DNA of 64,000 bases from an uncultured Opitutia bacterium (lineage in GTDB: Bacteria; Verrucomicrobiota; Verrucomicrobiia; Opitutales; Opitutaceae), in the NCBI GenBank assembly GCA_903859715.1, contig CAIONS010000009.1:223597-287596 (forward strand), given 5' to 3'. Shown piece after piece: positions 9,180 through 26,800 of the stretch (position 1 is the stretch's first letter; each line of letters opens with the position of its first letter). The notes beneath the pieces are model-generated. The model saw only the letters and a list, made by a program, of their open reading frames with translations, did no database searches and was not told the DNA's origin. The position numbers were made by a program, and so were the translations under genes.

Positions 9180-9899
9180 ATGACGACAGTGGCAGCCAGT
9201 CAGCGCCGGTGGATCATCGCGGCGGGGGGTGCCTGCTTGGTGCTGGCCGGGGTCGCGTTGTTATTCCGCGCGCCCAAGGACCTGCGTGTACAGGTCATCG
9301 CGCCGGTCCGGCAGCCCACGACTGCGGTCAAGCTGGTGAACTTGAAGAAGAATGAGGCGGCGCTGACGGATCCGACCCCGCTTTTTCTGCCGACGGAGTG
9401 GAATGCCGGCCAAAATGCCTTGCCTGCCAACGCTCGCCGCGAACCCGGCAGCGCTTTTCAAGGCTACCCGGCAAAGCTGAAATTTGCGGAAACAGAGTTA
9501 AGTCTCAATTTTCCCGCCCAAGTCGTCGTGCCGGCCCGACCGGTCGACGCCCTCGAATCAACCGAGCCTAGCCAGACGTTTCTGGGCTTGGAAACAGCAA
9601 CACAGTCTTTGACTCAACTGGCTAAACGTAAGGCATTTGTAGAGATCTTGGCAGCAGCAAATGGCCAGCTTGTCATGGCGCAGCCATTGGTGGACGCCAA
9701 CCCGCCAGGAGGGACGGGGTGGCAGCCGATGGAGTTTCTTGTGGCGGTCGATCCGATGGGCTTGGTGGGGCCGCCGATCCTGACCGAGAGTTCGCGGGTG
9801 GGTGCGGTCGACGGGTACTTTAAAAATTACTTGGTGAAAACGCTGCGCGCCGGCGAGCGGTTGGCTCCGGGTTTCTACCGAATTTGCGTGGGTCCGTAG
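9180..9899 (+). CDS. Putative TonB-like energy transducer (divergent)
   Basis: The 239-residue protein has one N-terminal transmembrane helix (about 11-28) and a proline-containing linker. Its C-terminal domain reads PMEFLVAVDPMGLVGPPIL, then SSRVGAVDGYFKNYLVKTL, then RLAPGFYRICVG. The pattern of a strand with V.D..G.V, a helix after SS, and a final strand resembles the TonB/TolA C-terminal domain, but identity is low and the standard YP motif is absent. Its position directly after exbD supports a transducer role. Bases 9480-9720 are visibly richer in A/T than the surrounding genes. Function is inferred from layout and context. Confidence 0.55.
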   Translation: MTTVAASQRRWIIAAGGACLVLAGVALLFRAPKDLRVQVIAPVRQPTTAVKLVNLKKNEAALTDPTPLFLPTEWNAGQNALPANARREPGSAFQGYPAKLKFAETELSLNFPAQVVVPARPVDALESTEPSQTFLGLETATQSLTQLAKRKAFVEILAAANGQLVMAQPLVDANPPGGTGWQPMEFLVAVDPMGLVGPPILTESSRVGAVDGYFKNYLVKTLRAGERLAPGFYRICVGP

Positions 9900-9927
9900 A
9901 ATTTCTGAGAAAAGAGCAAGTTTGCTG

Positions 9928-9956
9928 TTGACGGGCTATTTTACGGCCTGCACTTT
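9928..9956 (+). promoter_or_regulatory. Candidate promoter of the tRNA-Thr / tuf operon
   Basis: TTGACG at 9928-9933 matches the -35 consensus in five of six bases. A 17-base spacer leads to CACTTT at 9951-9956, a poor -10. Position, 38 bases upstream of the tRNA, fits a promoter for the tRNA and tuf. Confidence 0.4.
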
Positions 9957-9993
9957 CTTCCCTCTTTTTCGTTTTTTGACCCTCCCTTGGTCT

Positions 9994-10069
9994 GCCCAGA
10001 TAGCTCAGTTGGCAGAGCACGTCCTTGGTAAGGACGAGGTCGCCGGTTCAAATCCGGTTCTGGGCTCCA
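9994..10069 (+). tRNA. tRNA-Thr (anticodon GGT)
   Basis: The 76 bases fold as a complete cloverleaf. The acceptor arm GCCCAGA pairs with TCTGGGC, the D stem is GCTC/GAGC, the anticodon stem CGTCC/GGACG holds the loop TTGGTAA with anticodon GGT, and the T arm is GCCGG/CCGGT around TTCAAAT. CCA is encoded. It precedes tuf, the same order as in several bacteria where tRNA-Thr leads a tuf operon. Confidence 0.96.
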
Positions 10070-10147
10070 GGTCAACGTCGCACGACTTCGCGACGTAAAA
10101 ATAGAGGTCAAAATTCACCGTCTAACCCGCTAACGCTCAAACTCCAC

Positions 10148-11338
<1,191 letters not shown>

Positions 11339-11367
11339 GTCGTCCATCAACCGTTTAACTCGACTCC

Positions 11368-11395
11368 GCCGAGGCCTCGCTTTTGGGGCCTCGGC
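11368..11395 (+). terminator. Hairpin between tuf and tRNA-Trp
   Basis: GCCGAGGCC (11368-11376) pairs perfectly with GGCCTCGGC (11387-11395) around a 10-base loop. No T tract follows, so it may be a weak or factor-dependent terminator, or a processing signal before the tRNA. Confidence 0.45.
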
Positions 11396-11420
11396 TGCGT
11401 CGTCTAAGAAAGCCCATCAC

Positions 11421-11496
11421 AGGCGTGTAGCTCAATTGGTAGAGTAGCGGTCTCCAAAACCGTTGGTTGGGGGTTCGATTCCCTCCGCGCCTGCCA
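11421..11496 (+). tRNA. tRNA-Trp (anticodon CCA)
   Basis: Acceptor AGGCGTG pairs with CGCGCCT (one G-T pair), the D stem is GCTC/GAGT, the anticodon loop CTCCAAA gives anticodon CCA, and the T arm contains TTCGATT. The 3' CCA is encoded. It ends 11 bases before secE, and tRNA-Trp in this place is the order I recall for Chlamydiae. Confidence 0.95.
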
Positions 11497-11507
11497 AATT
11501 TCTGCCC

Positions 11508-11711
11508 ATGAAAAACCCGTTCAGCAGCACCCGTATCTTCCTCGGTGAAATGGTCGGTGAGCTTCAGAAAGCCACCTGGCCCACCCGCACCGAGCTGCGT
11601 GACTCCACGGTCGTGGTCATTCTCGCCATGCTTATCCTCGGCGTTTTCACGAGCATCAGTGACTTCTCCCTAGCTGCGTTTGTGGACCTCTTCACGAGTC
11701 TGGTCAGCTAA
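11508..11711 (+). CDS. secE: Preprotein translocase subunit SecE
   Basis: The 67-residue protein is the short, single-span form of SecE. It carries the conserved EMVGELQKATWPTRTEL amphipathic helix (about 14-30) before one transmembrane helix (about 34-58). SecE clamps the two halves of SecY in the Sec channel. The ATG at 11508 gives the normal N-terminus. The gene sits between tRNA-Trp and nusG as in most bacteria; rpmG (L33), often upstream of secE, is not here. Confidence 0.95.
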   Translation: MKNPFSSTRIFLGEMVGELQKATWPTRTELRDSTVVVILAMLILGVFTSISDFSLAAFVDLFTSLVS

Positions 11712-11720
11712 ACTCCGCCC

Positions 11721-12302
11721 ATGTCCACCACTCCCACGATCGCCCCCGCCACCGCCCAGTGGTTCGCCCTCCACACGCTCTCCGGCCAGGAGAACAAGGT
11801 TAAGAACTACATCGAGAAGTTCAAAAAGGCCGAGGAGCTCGACGACGCCATTTTTGAGGTGCTCCTCCCGACCGAAGTCGTGTCGGAAGTGAAGAACGGC
11901 AAGAAGAGCACGAAGGTGCGCAAGCTCTACCCGGGCTACGTCTTCATCCAGATGTGCCTCTTCGGCGAGGACAAGAAGCTCATCAACAAGCCGTGGTACT
12001 TCGTGAAGGAAGTGTCCGGCGTCATCGGCTTTGTCGGTGGCGAGGCCCCGGCGGCACTGCGCCAGTCCGAAATCGATGAGATCCGCTCCCGCATCGAGGC
12101 GGCCAACGGCAAGGAAGTGCCGAAGGTCCAGTACGGCATCGGCGAGGAAGTTAAGATCAACGACGGCGCCTTCGCCAGCCTCACGGGCCGGATCGACGAG
12201 ATCGATCCCGACCGCGGCAAGCTCAAGGTCTCTGTCTCCATTTTCGGCCGGTTCACCCCGGTCGAGCTCGAATACTGGCAGGTGCAACGGGTCACTGAGT
12301 GA
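11721..12302 (+). CDS. nusG: Transcription termination/antitermination protein NusG
   Basis: The 193-residue protein joins the NGN domain (WFALHTLSGQENKVKNYI, about 14-31; KLYPGYVFIQM, about 68-78) to a C-terminal KOW domain (GEEVKINDGAFASLTGRIDE). NusG binds RNA polymerase and links it to Rho or to ribosomal S10. It starts 9 bases after secE and has no clear Shine-Dalgarno sequence. Confidence 0.97.
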   Translation: MSTTPTIAPATAQWFALHTLSGQENKVKNYIEKFKKAEELDDAIFEVLLPTEVVSEVKNGKKSTKVRKLYPGYVFIQMCLFGEDKKLINKPWYFVKEVSGVIGFVGGEAPAALRQSEIDEIRSRIEAANGKEVPKVQYGIGEEVKINDGAFASLTGRIDEIDPDRGKLKVSVSIFGRFTPVELEYWQVQRVTE

Positions 12303-12370
12303 CCCGACGCCCTCTTTGCTACCGCCGACGTTCGTCCACCGCCCACTAAACACCCGCCACTCTCACTCCC

Positions 12371-12796
12371 ATGGCTAAGAAGATCCAAGGTTACATCCGC
12401 CTCCAACTGCCTGCCGGTGCCGCGAATCCCGCGCCCCCGGTCGGCCCCGCGCTCGGTGCGCAAGGCGTCAACATCATGGCGTTCTGCAAAGAATTCAACG
12501 CCCGGACCAAGGACCAGAACGGCATGATCCTGCCGGTGGTCATCACGGTTTTCTCCGACAAGAGCTTCACCTTCATCCTCAAGTCGCCCCCGGCTTCGGT
12601 CCTCCTCAAGAAGGCCGCCAACATCGCCAGCGGCTCCGCCCGTCCCAACCAGGACAAGGTCGGCAAGGTCACGAAGAAGCAGCTCCTCGAAATCTACAAC
12701 CTCAAGAAGGCGGACCTGAACGCCCGGACCCCCGAGGCCGGCATCAAGGTCATCGCCGGCACCGCCCGCAACATGGGCATCGACGTCATCGACTGA
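12371..12796 (+). CDS. rplK: 50S ribosomal protein L11
   Basis: The 141-residue protein has normal length and the family signatures [20 protein letters not shown] (about 21-40) and [18 protein letters not shown]11 binds 23S rRNA in the GTPase-associated centre. Its start has a pyrimidine-rich leader without an evident Shine-Dalgarno sequence. It stands in the usual order nusG, rplK, rplA. Confidence 0.98.
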   Translation: MAKKIQGYIRLQLPAGAANPAPPVGPALGAQGVNIMAFCKEFNARTKDQNGMILPVVITVFSDKSFTFILKSPPASVLLKKAANIASGSARPNQDKVGKVTKKQLLEIYNLKKADLNARTPEAGIKVIAGTARNMGIDVID

Positions 12797-12869
12797 TTTT
12801 TAGTCCGCAATCCAACCCAACTCACCGCGGGAGTCTCATCCGGGACGTTCGCACCGCAAGGAGTCATCA

Positions 12870-13568
12870 ATGCCCACCGCCCACAGCAAACGCTACCACA
12901 GCGCCGTCAAGGTCGCTGATCTCACCAAGAACTATCCACTGGCGGAAGCCGTGGAAGTCCTCGCCAAATTCCCGAAGGCGAAGTTCGACGAAACCGTCGA
13001 GCTCTCGTTCCGCCTCGGGGTCGACGCCACCGCCGGTGAGCAGATGGTGCGCGGCACCACCCCGCTCCCGAACGGTTCCGGCAAGAAGGTCCGCGTGCTC
13101 GTCTTCACCGATGATGCCGCCAAGGCCCTCGCCGCGGGCGCCGATCATGCCGGCCTGCAGGACATGATGGCCAAGATCAACGAAGGCTGGCTCGATTTCG
13201 ACGTCGCCATCGCGACGACCGAGGCGATGAAGACCGTGCGCACGATCGCCCGCGTCCTCGGCCCCAAGGGCCTCATGCCCAACCCGAAGTCCGGCACCGT
13301 GACGGACGACATTCCCGCCGGCATCAAGGCCGTCAAGGCCGGCCGCGTGGAGTTCAAGATGGACAAGGCCTGCAACATCGGCGTCGGCGTCGGCAAGCGC
13401 TCGTTCACCTCCGCCCAGATCCTGGAGAACGCCCTCGCCGTCATCGACGCGGTGGGCAAGGCCAAGCCCTCCACCTTCAAGGGCAGCAACTACATCAAGA
13501 CGGTCGCTATCTCCTCGAGCATGAGCCCGGGCGTGCACGTCGCTTCGTCCGAGTTCAGCAAATATTAA
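12870..13568 (+). CDS. rplA: 50S ribosomal protein L1
   Basis: At 232 residues it is full length, with the LRLGVDA-like motif (FRLGVDATAGEQMVRG), LPNGSGKKVRVLVF, and the diagnostic GPKGLMPNPKSGTV near 131-144. L1 forms the ribosomal stalk that moves with E-site tRNA and in many bacteria represses its own L11-L1 mRNA. An AAGGAG site lies 9 bases upstream of the ATG. Confidence 0.98.
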   Translation: MPTAHSKRYHSAVKVADLTKNYPLAEAVEVLAKFPKAKFDETVELSFRLGVDATAGEQMVRGTTPLPNGSGKKVRVLVFTDDAAKALAAGADHAGLQDMMAKINEGWLDFDVAIATTEAMKTVRTIARVLGPKGLMPNPKSGTVTDDIPAGIKAVKAGRVEFKMDKACNIGVGVGKRSFTSAQILENALAVIDAVGKAKPSTFKGSNYIKTVAISSSMSPGVHVASSEFSKY

Positions 13569-13582
13569 AAGGAGTCCCAACC

Positions 13583-14098
13583 ATGAGAGCCGAAAAAAAT
13601 TACCTGATCGCCGAGGTTGAGACCCACCTCAAGAAATCCGACTACGTCATTCTCGCCAACTTCACGAAGGTCACCGTGGCCGACGTGGCCGAGCTGCGCA
13701 AGCGCCTCGATGCCGAGAAGGCCGAGTTCCACGTCGTCAAGAACAGCTCGCTCCGCGTTGCCGCCAAGGCCCTGGGCCTGCCCGAGTTCGAAGGCGCCCT
13801 CATCGGCCCGACGGCCGTGGTGGTCGGCGGCAAGAACTCCGCCGGCGTCGCGAAGATCCTCAAGAAATTCTTCGAGGAGAAGCAGAAGCTCGAGGTGAAG
13901 ATCGGCGTGATGGACAAGAAGCTCATCACCGCGGCCGACCTCGCCAAGATGGCGGACCTGCCCTCGTTCGAGGCGCTGCGCTCGCAGCTGCTCGGCTTGT
14001 TCTCGCAGAACGCCGCGGCCTTCGTCCGCGTGCTCGATGCCAAGGTCAAGAAGGAGTCGCCCGCGGCCCCGGCTGCGACCGACGCCCCCGCCGCCTAA
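13583..14098 (+). CDS. rplJ: 50S ribosomal protein L10
   Basis: The 171-residue protein has the L10 core (YVILANFTKVTVADVAELRK, then FHVVKNSSLRVAAKALG) and a C-terminal helix that carries L7/L12 dimers. It is preceded by AAAAGGAG and only 14 bases separate it from rplA, so the L10 leader that controls rplJL in E. coli has no room here. The last 15 residues are Ala/Pro rich. Confidence 0.98.
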   Translation: MRAEKNYLIAEVETHLKKSDYVILANFTKVTVADVAELRKRLDAEKAEFHVVKNSSLRVAAKALGLPEFEGALIGPTAVVVGGKNSAGVAKILKKFFEEKQKLEVKIGVMDKKLITAADLAKMADLPSFEALRSQLLGLFSQNAAAFVRVLDAKVKKESPAAPAATDAPAA

Positions 14099-14124
14099 CC
14101 TACCTTTAACCAAAACCATTTTTT

Positions 14125-14153
14125 GGGCGCACGCGGGTTTCCGCGCCGCGCCC
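14125..14153 (+). other. GC-rich hairpin between rplJ and rplL
   Basis: GGGCGC-A-CGCGG (14125-14136) can pair with CCGCG-CC-GCGCCC (14141-14153) around a GTTT loop, giving 11 base pairs with a small internal loop. It lies in an unusually long 150-base gap. A T6 tract precedes rather than follows it, so it is not a standard terminator. It may set the L10 to L7/L12 ratio by processing or pausing. Confidence 0.5.
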
Positions 14154-14248
14154 GGAAACAACCCAATCCATCGGAATAGGCTAGGGGATACGTCTCTTAA
14201 ACGCGTTTCACTTCCCGAAACCGCTAGTCCGTTCCAGGAACAGCTACC

Positions 14249-14629
14249 ATGAGCAACATCACCAAAGACCAAGTCATCGAATGGCTCTCGAGCCAGACGG
14301 TTCTCGACCTCGCCGCCCTCGTCAAAGATCTCGAAGGCAAGTGGGGCGTGTCCGCCGCCGCCGCTGCCGCTGCCGCTCCTGCGGGCGCTGCTGCTGCCGC
14401 TCCCGCCGCCGAGGCGCAGACCGAGTTCACCGTCGTCCTCAAGGAGGCCGGCGCGAACAAGATCGGCGTCATCAAGGAAGTCCGTGCCATCACGGGTCTC
14501 GGCCTCAAGGAGGCCAAGGACCTCGTCGAGGCCGCGCCGAAGCCGGTCAAGGAGAACGCTCCCAAGGCCGAGGCCGAGGAAATCAAGAAGAAGCTCGAGG
14601 CCGCGGGCGCCAAGGTCGAACTCAAGTAA
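14249..14629 (+). CDS. rplL: 50S ribosomal protein L7/L12
   Basis: The 126-residue protein shows the three L7/L12 parts: an N-terminal dimerisation helix ([21 protein letters not shown]), an Ala-rich hinge of about 22 residues (35-56), and the C-terminal factor-binding domain with [20 protein letters not shown]. It recruits EF-Tu and EF-G to the ribosome. A GGAA site precedes the ATG. Confidence 0.98.
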   Translation: MSNITKDQVIEWLSSQTVLDLAALVKDLEGKWGVSAAAAAAAAPAGAAAAAPAAEAQTEFTVVLKEAGANKIGVIKEVRAITGLGLKEAKDLVEAAPKPVKENAPKAEAEEIKKKLEAAGAKVELK

Positions 14630-14674
14630 GACCGCTTGGCGATCCCACTCGCACCGCTTCCGTCCCTATCGGGG

Positions 14675-14728
14675 CAGGCCGGGTTTATCCCCGGCCTGTC
14701 CTTTGCCTTTTTCGTTTTTGTTCTTTCG
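14675..14728 (+). terminator. Hairpin with T-rich tail between rplL and rpoB (attenuator-like)
   Basis: CAGGCCGGG (14675-14683) pairs perfectly with CCCGGCCTG (14690-14698) around a 6-base loop, followed by an interrupted T-rich stretch to about 14728. Partial termination between rplL and rpoB is known in other bacteria, where it keeps polymerase below ribosomal protein levels; the same role is inferred here. Confidence 0.7.
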
Positions 14729-14801
14729 TTGGTTTTCCGCGCCGCGCGCTGAGCGCTGCGCCCTGCCTTTCTCTGTCTCTTAACCCTCACCGGGAACTCT
14801 C

Positions 14802-18581
<3,780 letters not shown>

Positions 18582-18633
18582 GCCGCCCGAACTTCGCCAC
18601 CCGTCCTTCAACGTTTACCTGGGAAAAAATTAA

Positions 18634-22776
<4,143 letters not shown>

Positions 22777-22801
22777 TCGCCGGATCGCTTCCGATTATTT
22801 C

Positions 22802-22840
22802 AAAGCCGCAGTCCTTTCGGACTGCGGCTTTTTCATTTTC
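22802..22840 (+). terminator. Rho-independent terminator of the rpoBC operon
   Basis: AAAGCCGCAGTCC (22802-22814) and GGACTGCGGCTTT (22819-22831) form a perfect 13-bp stem with a TTTC loop, followed by a T-rich tail TTTCATTTT. It lies 25 bases after the rpoC stop. Confidence 0.92.
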
Positions 22841-23281
22841 CACCTGATGCCACTCACGGAGGCATGCACGGAAGGGAAGGGGACGCATCTTGGGTTCCAA
22901 CGGCTTGCACCGCGGCGTCCCAGCACGGCTGCAACGGTTGAAAGCCTTCTACAATGACTGCCGGTGGTCACACTACGCTCTTGGAATTTACTGCCTTGGT
23001 CTGCAGTGGTTGATTCTGTTTGAACGGGCAATACGCGGGTAATTTGAGCCAGAAAGGGAATTTTTCTTGAGTTTCCCGCGGCGGACATGATTTTCGCCCT
23101 CCCTTTTTCTCTTCAGTGCGCAGCTGGCTTCACAGCCGGTGGGCGCTCACCTCATCGCGAGCCGGGGCCAAATCCCGGGTTTCGCGAAAACCTGCTGCTT
23201 TTTGCCAGAAAGTTCTTGCCGAGCTTTTGGGGCTTGGTAGCTTTTTCCTCTTTTCCCTAATTTCCACTCTACAAACTTCTC
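22841..23281 (+). other. Intergenic region between rpoC terminator and rpsL
   Basis: These 441 bases contain no reading frame with protein-like features on either strand. Composition is more mixed than in the genes. They presumably hold the promoter and leader for the rpsL-fusA operon. A small hairpin GGGAA...TTCCC is possible near 23059-23080. The last 60 bases are pyrimidine rich, and rpsL has no visible Shine-Dalgarno sequence. Confidence 0.5.
23216..23243 (+). promoter_or_regulatory. Weak candidate promoter for rpsL
   Basis: TTGCCG (23216-23221), a 16-base spacer and TAGCTT (23238-23243) lie about 40 bases upstream of rpsL. Matches to consensus are moderate and other placements are possible. 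Confidence 0.25.
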
Positions 23282-23662
23282 ATGCCGACCATCAACCAGC
23301 TCGTACGAAAAGGCCGCCGCAAGGTCCGGACCAAGTCGAAATCCCCGGCTTTGGCGGGTAACCCGTTTCGTCGTGGCGTGTGCGTGCAGGTGATGACCCG
23401 CACCCCGAAGAAGCCGAACTCCGCCATCCGCAAGGTCGCGAAGGTTCGCCTGACCAACGGCAATGAAGTCATTTCGTACATTCCTGACGAGGGCCACAAC
23501 CTGCAGGAGCACTCGATCGTGCTCGTCCGCGGCGGCCGCGTGAAGGATCTCCCCGGCGTCCGTTATCATATCGTTCGTGGCACGCTCGATGCCACCGGCG
23601 TCGAGAAGCGCCGCCGCAGCCGTTCCAAATACGGTGTCAAACGTCCGAAGGCTGCCAAGTAA
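23282..23662 (+). CDS. rpsL: 30S ribosomal protein S12
   Basis: The 126-residue protein is standard S12, with [12 protein letters not shown] at the start, [17 protein letters not shown] at the decoding loop (the Lys linked to streptomycin response is present) and [18 protein letters not shown]. It is the first gene of the str operon. The leader is pyrimidine rich without a Shine-Dalgarno sequence. Confidence 0.98.
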   Translation: MPTINQLVRKGRRKVRTKSKSPALAGNPFRRGVCVQVMTRTPKKPNSAIRKVAKVRLTNGNEVISYIPDEGHNLQEHSIVLVRGGRVKDLPGVRYHIVRGTLDATGVEKRRRSRSKYGVKRPKAAK

Positions 23663-23689
23663 CCTCTCTTACCAAGGAATCCTCCCGCC

Positions 23690-24163
23690 ATGTCACGTCG
23701 TCACAGAGCTGAGAAACGCCAGGTCGTTCCCGATGCGCGCTACAAGAGCCCGCTCGTTGCCCATTTGGTCAATGTCATCATGCAGGACGGCAAGAAGAAC
23801 CTTGCCCAGCGCATCGTCTATGGCGCCTTTGAAAAAGTTTCCGAGAAGCTCGAGAAGGGTGATCCCGTTGACCTGCTCCTCGGCGCGCTCGAGAACGCCC
23901 GTCCCCGCCTCGAAGTGAAGAGCCGCCGCGTCGGTGGCGCCACCTACCAGGTTCCGATCGAAATTTCGTTTGAGCGTCAGGAGAGCCTCGCGCTGCGCTG
24001 GATCGTTGCCGCCGCCACCGCCCGCAAGGGTGTGCCGATGCGGGATGCCCTCGCCGCCGAGATCGTCGATGCCTACAACAACACGGGTGGTGTCGTGAAG
24101 AAGAAGGAAGACACCCATAAGATGGCCCAGGCCAATCGCGCCTTCGCCCACCTCCGCTGGTAA
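23690..24163 (+). CDS. rpsG: 30S ribosomal protein S7
   Basis: At 157 residues it has normal length and the S7 blocks [37 protein letters not shown] (as separate segments) and a C-terminal [16 protein letters not shown]7 starts assembly of the 30S head. AAGGAA precedes the ATG; fusA follows after 12 bases. Confidence 0.98.
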   Translation: MSRRHRAEKRQVVPDARYKSPLVAHLVNVIMQDGKKNLAQRIVYGAFEKVSEKLEKGDPVDLLLGALENARPRLEVKSRRVGGATYQVPIEISFERQESLALRWIVAAATARKGVPMRDALAAEIVDAYNNTGGVVKKKEDTHKMAQANRAFAHLRW

Positions 24164-24175
24164 GGATCCGAACCC

Positions 24176-26365
24176 ATGTCCGCTGCTCCCGTCATCACTG
24201 TCGTCACCGACAAGTCCAAGGTTTCCTCGGTCAACGCGAAGGACCGGCCGTTCCCGCTCGAGTGGACGCGCAACATCGGCATTGCCGCGCATATCGATGC
24301 GGGCAAGACGACGACGACCGAGCGCATTCTTTTCTACTCCGGCGCCGTCCATAAGATGGGCGAAGTCCACGAGGGCACCACGGTGACCGACTGGATGGAG
24401 CAGGAGCGCGAGCGTGGTATCACGATCACCGCCGCCGCCATTTCCTGTGCCTGGAACGCTTCCTGGGGTCCTTGGAAGGGGATCAAGCAGCGTATCAACA
24501 TCATCGACACTCCTGGACACGTGGACTTCACGGCCGAGGTCGAGCGCTCGCTCCGCGTTTTGGATGGAGCCGTCGCCGTGTTTGACGCCGTCGCCGGGGT
24601 CCAGCCCCAGTCGGAAACCGTCTGGCGCCAGGCCAACAAGTACAAGGTTCCGCGCATTGCGTTCATCAACAAGATGGACCGCGTCGGGGCGAATTTCTTT
24701 CACTGCATCGACGACATTCGCATGAAGCTCAAGGCGAACGCCCATGCGCTCTACCTGCCGATCGGCGCCGAGGAAAACTTCACGGGCCTGATCGATCTGG
24801 TGCAGAACGTCGCTTACAATTTCGACGAAAATCCCGGAGACCCACTCGGAATGAACCCGACCACGGTGCCGATTCCCGAGGCGATGCAGGCGCAGGCGAA
24901 GGAATATCGCGACAAGCTCATCGAGGCCGTTTCCGATTTTGACGACGTCATCGCCGAGAAATATCTCAACGGTGAGGAGATCACGGTCAGCGAGCTGATG
25001 CTCGGCGTCCGCAAGGCGACGATTTCCCTGCAGTTTACCGGCGTGTTTCCCGGTTCGGCCTTCAAGAAAAAAGGCGTGCAGCGCCTGCTCGACTGTGTCG
25101 TGAACTACCTCCCGAGCCCCATCGACGTTCCCCCGATGCAGGGTCAGGACAGCGACGGTAAACCGGTCGAGGCTGTGGTCAACGACAAGAGCAAGCTGGC
25201 CGGCCTCGCGTTCAAGCTCTGGAACGATCCGTTCGTGGGTCGCCTCGTGTTCTTCCGCGTCTACACCGGCATGCTGCCCAAGGGCATGCCGCTCTACAAC
25301 CCGCGCACCCGCCGCACGGAGCGCGTCTCGCGTCTTGTGCTCATGCGCGCGATCGAGCGCGAGGAAATCGACGTGGCCTATTCGGGCGACATCTGTGCGG
25401 TCGTCGGCGTGAAGGACGTCATCACCGGCGATACGCTCTGTGACGAGGACTACGACATCCGTCTCGAGCCGCCGTCCTTCCCGGAGCCCGTCATCTCGAT
25501 GTCGATCGAGCCGAACTCCAAGGCCGACCAGGAAAAGATGGGCATGGCCCTCCAGCGTCTCGTGGCCGAGGATCCGACTCTCCGGGTCAAGACCGACACC
25601 GATACCGGGCAGATCATCCTCGCCGGCATGGGCGAGCTGCACCTCGACATCATCCGCGACCGGATGAAACGCGAGTTCAAGGTCGAGGCGACCGCCGGCA
25701 AGCCGCAGATCGCCTATCGCGAAACCATTCTCAAATCCGCTGACGGCGAAGGTAAGTTCATCCGCCAGTCGGGCGGCAAGGGCCAGTACGGTCACGTCTG
25801 CGTCAAGATCGAGCCCAACGAAAAGGGCAAGGGAGTCGAGGTCATCAACGAGATCGTCGGTGGCGCCATCCCGAAGGAATTCATCAAGCCCGCCACGGAA
25901 GGCATCCTCGAGGGCGCCAATAACGGTGCGGTCGCCGGCTACCCGGTTGTGGACGTCATCGTGCGCATCGTCGATGGCTCCTTCCACGAGGTCGATTCGT
26001 CCGAACTCGCGTTCAAGATGGCCGGCATCTTCGGCTTCAAGGAAGCGATGAAGAAGGCCACCCCGATCCTCCTTGAGCCCATCATGGGCGTCGAGGTGAC
26101 CACCCCCGAGGAATATCAGGGCGATCTGATGGGCGACATCAATCGTCGCCGTGGCCAGATCCAGGGCATGGAGAACAAGACCGGTGCGTGCATCATCAAC
26201 GCGCACGTCCCCCTCGAAATGCTTTTCGGCTACGTCACGGACATCCGTTCCCTCTCGAAGGGCCGCGCCAGCGCGTCCATCACCCCGTCGCACTTCGCGC
26301 AGGTTCCCAACGCCCTTCTCACGAAGATCGTCGAGACCTCCACGAAAGCCCCGGCCCGCACTTAA
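24176..26365 (+). CDS. fusA: Elongation factor G
   Basis: The 729-residue translocase has P-loop AHIDAGKTTTTE (about 41-52), a normal switch I ending ERGITITAAAIS, DTPGHVDF, NKMD, and the domain IV segment SGGKGQYGHVCVKIEP. An N-terminal extension of about 22 residues and an insert (WNASWGPWKGIKQR) before DTPGH make it longer than the roughly 700-residue standard. AAGGAT lies upstream of the ATG. rpsJ follows directly, where many bacteria have tuf. Unlike EF-Tu here, its switch I is canonical. Confidence 0.98.
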   Translation: MSAAPVITVVTDKSKVSSVNAKDRPFPLEWTRNIGIAAHIDAGKTTTTERILFYSGAVHKMGEVHEGTTVTDWMEQERERGITITAAAISCAWNASWGPWKGIKQRINIIDTPGHVDFTAEVERSLRVLDGAVAVFDAVAGVQPQSETVWRQANKYKVPRIAFINKMDRVGANFFHCIDDIRMKLKANAHALYLPIGAEENFTGLIDLVQNVAYNFDENPGDPLGMNPTTVPIPEAMQAQAKEYRDKLIEAVSDFDDVIAEKYLNGEEITVSELMLGVRKATISLQFTGVFPGSAFKKKGVQRLLDCVVNYLPSPIDVPPMQGQDSDGKPVEAVVNDKSKLAGLAFKLWNDPFVGRLVFFRVYTGMLPKGMPLYNPRTRRTERVSRLVLMRAIEREEIDVAYSGDICAVVGVKDVITGDTLCDEDYDIRLEPPSFPEPVISMSIEPNSKADQEKMGMALQRLVAEDPTLRVKTDTDTGQIILAGMGELHLDIIRDRMKREFKVEATAGKPQIAYRETILKSADGEGKFIRQSGGKGQYGHVCVKIEPNEKGKGVEVINEIVGGAIPKEFIKPATEGILEGANNGAVAGYPVVDVIVRIVDGSFHEVDSSELAFKMAGIFGFKEAMKKATPILLEPIMGVEVTTPEEYQGDLMGDINRRRGQIQGMENKTGACIINAHVPLEMLFGYVTDIRSLSKGRASASITPSHFAQVPNALLTKIVETSTKAPART

Positions 26366-26383
26366 CCCTCGTTCTTTGTCACC

Positions 26384-26692
26384 ATGAAAGGTCAACGCAT
26401 TCGCATCAAACTCCAGGGCTTCGACTATCGCGTCATCGATCAGTCCGCCCTCGAGATCGTCGAGACCGCCAAGCGCTCCGGCGCCCGCGTCTCCGGCCCG
26501 ATCCCGCTGCCCACCCGCATCGAGAAACTTTCGGTCAACCGTTCCCCGCACGTCGACAAGAAGTCGATGGAGCAGTTCGAGACGCGCACCCACAAGCGCC
26601 TCATCGACATCATCGAGCCCACCGCCCAGACGGTGGACGAACTCAAGAAACTCAATCTCCCGTCCGGCGTCGATATCACCATCAACGTCTAA
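26384..26692 (+). CDS. rpsJ: 30S ribosomal protein S10
   Basis: The 102-residue protein is full-length S10 ([40 protein letters not shown]), which binds 16S rRNA and also NusB/NusG. It joins the str and S10 operons: 18 bases after fusA and 108 bases before rplC. No Shine-Dalgarno sequence is evident. Confidence 0.98.
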   Translation: MKGQRIRIKLQGFDYRVIDQSALEIVETAKRSGARVSGPIPLPTRIEKLSVNRSPHVDKKSMEQFETRTHKRLIDIIEPTAQTVDELKKLNLPSGVDITINV

Positions 26693-26800
26693 CATTCTTA
26701 ACTTACAACGTTAGCAGTTGCCTGTGTGCCCCCGTGGCACCGCCAGGTTTCGACTAATGTAGGTCGTTAAACGGAAATCCTTCCACCTACCACTTAGCCC

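Noticed and set aside
10025..10147. Upstream extension of tuf through the tRNA-Thr gene
   Set aside because: The added residues are unrelated to EF-Tu and lie in tRNA sequence; the ATG at 10,148 gives the universal N-terminus.
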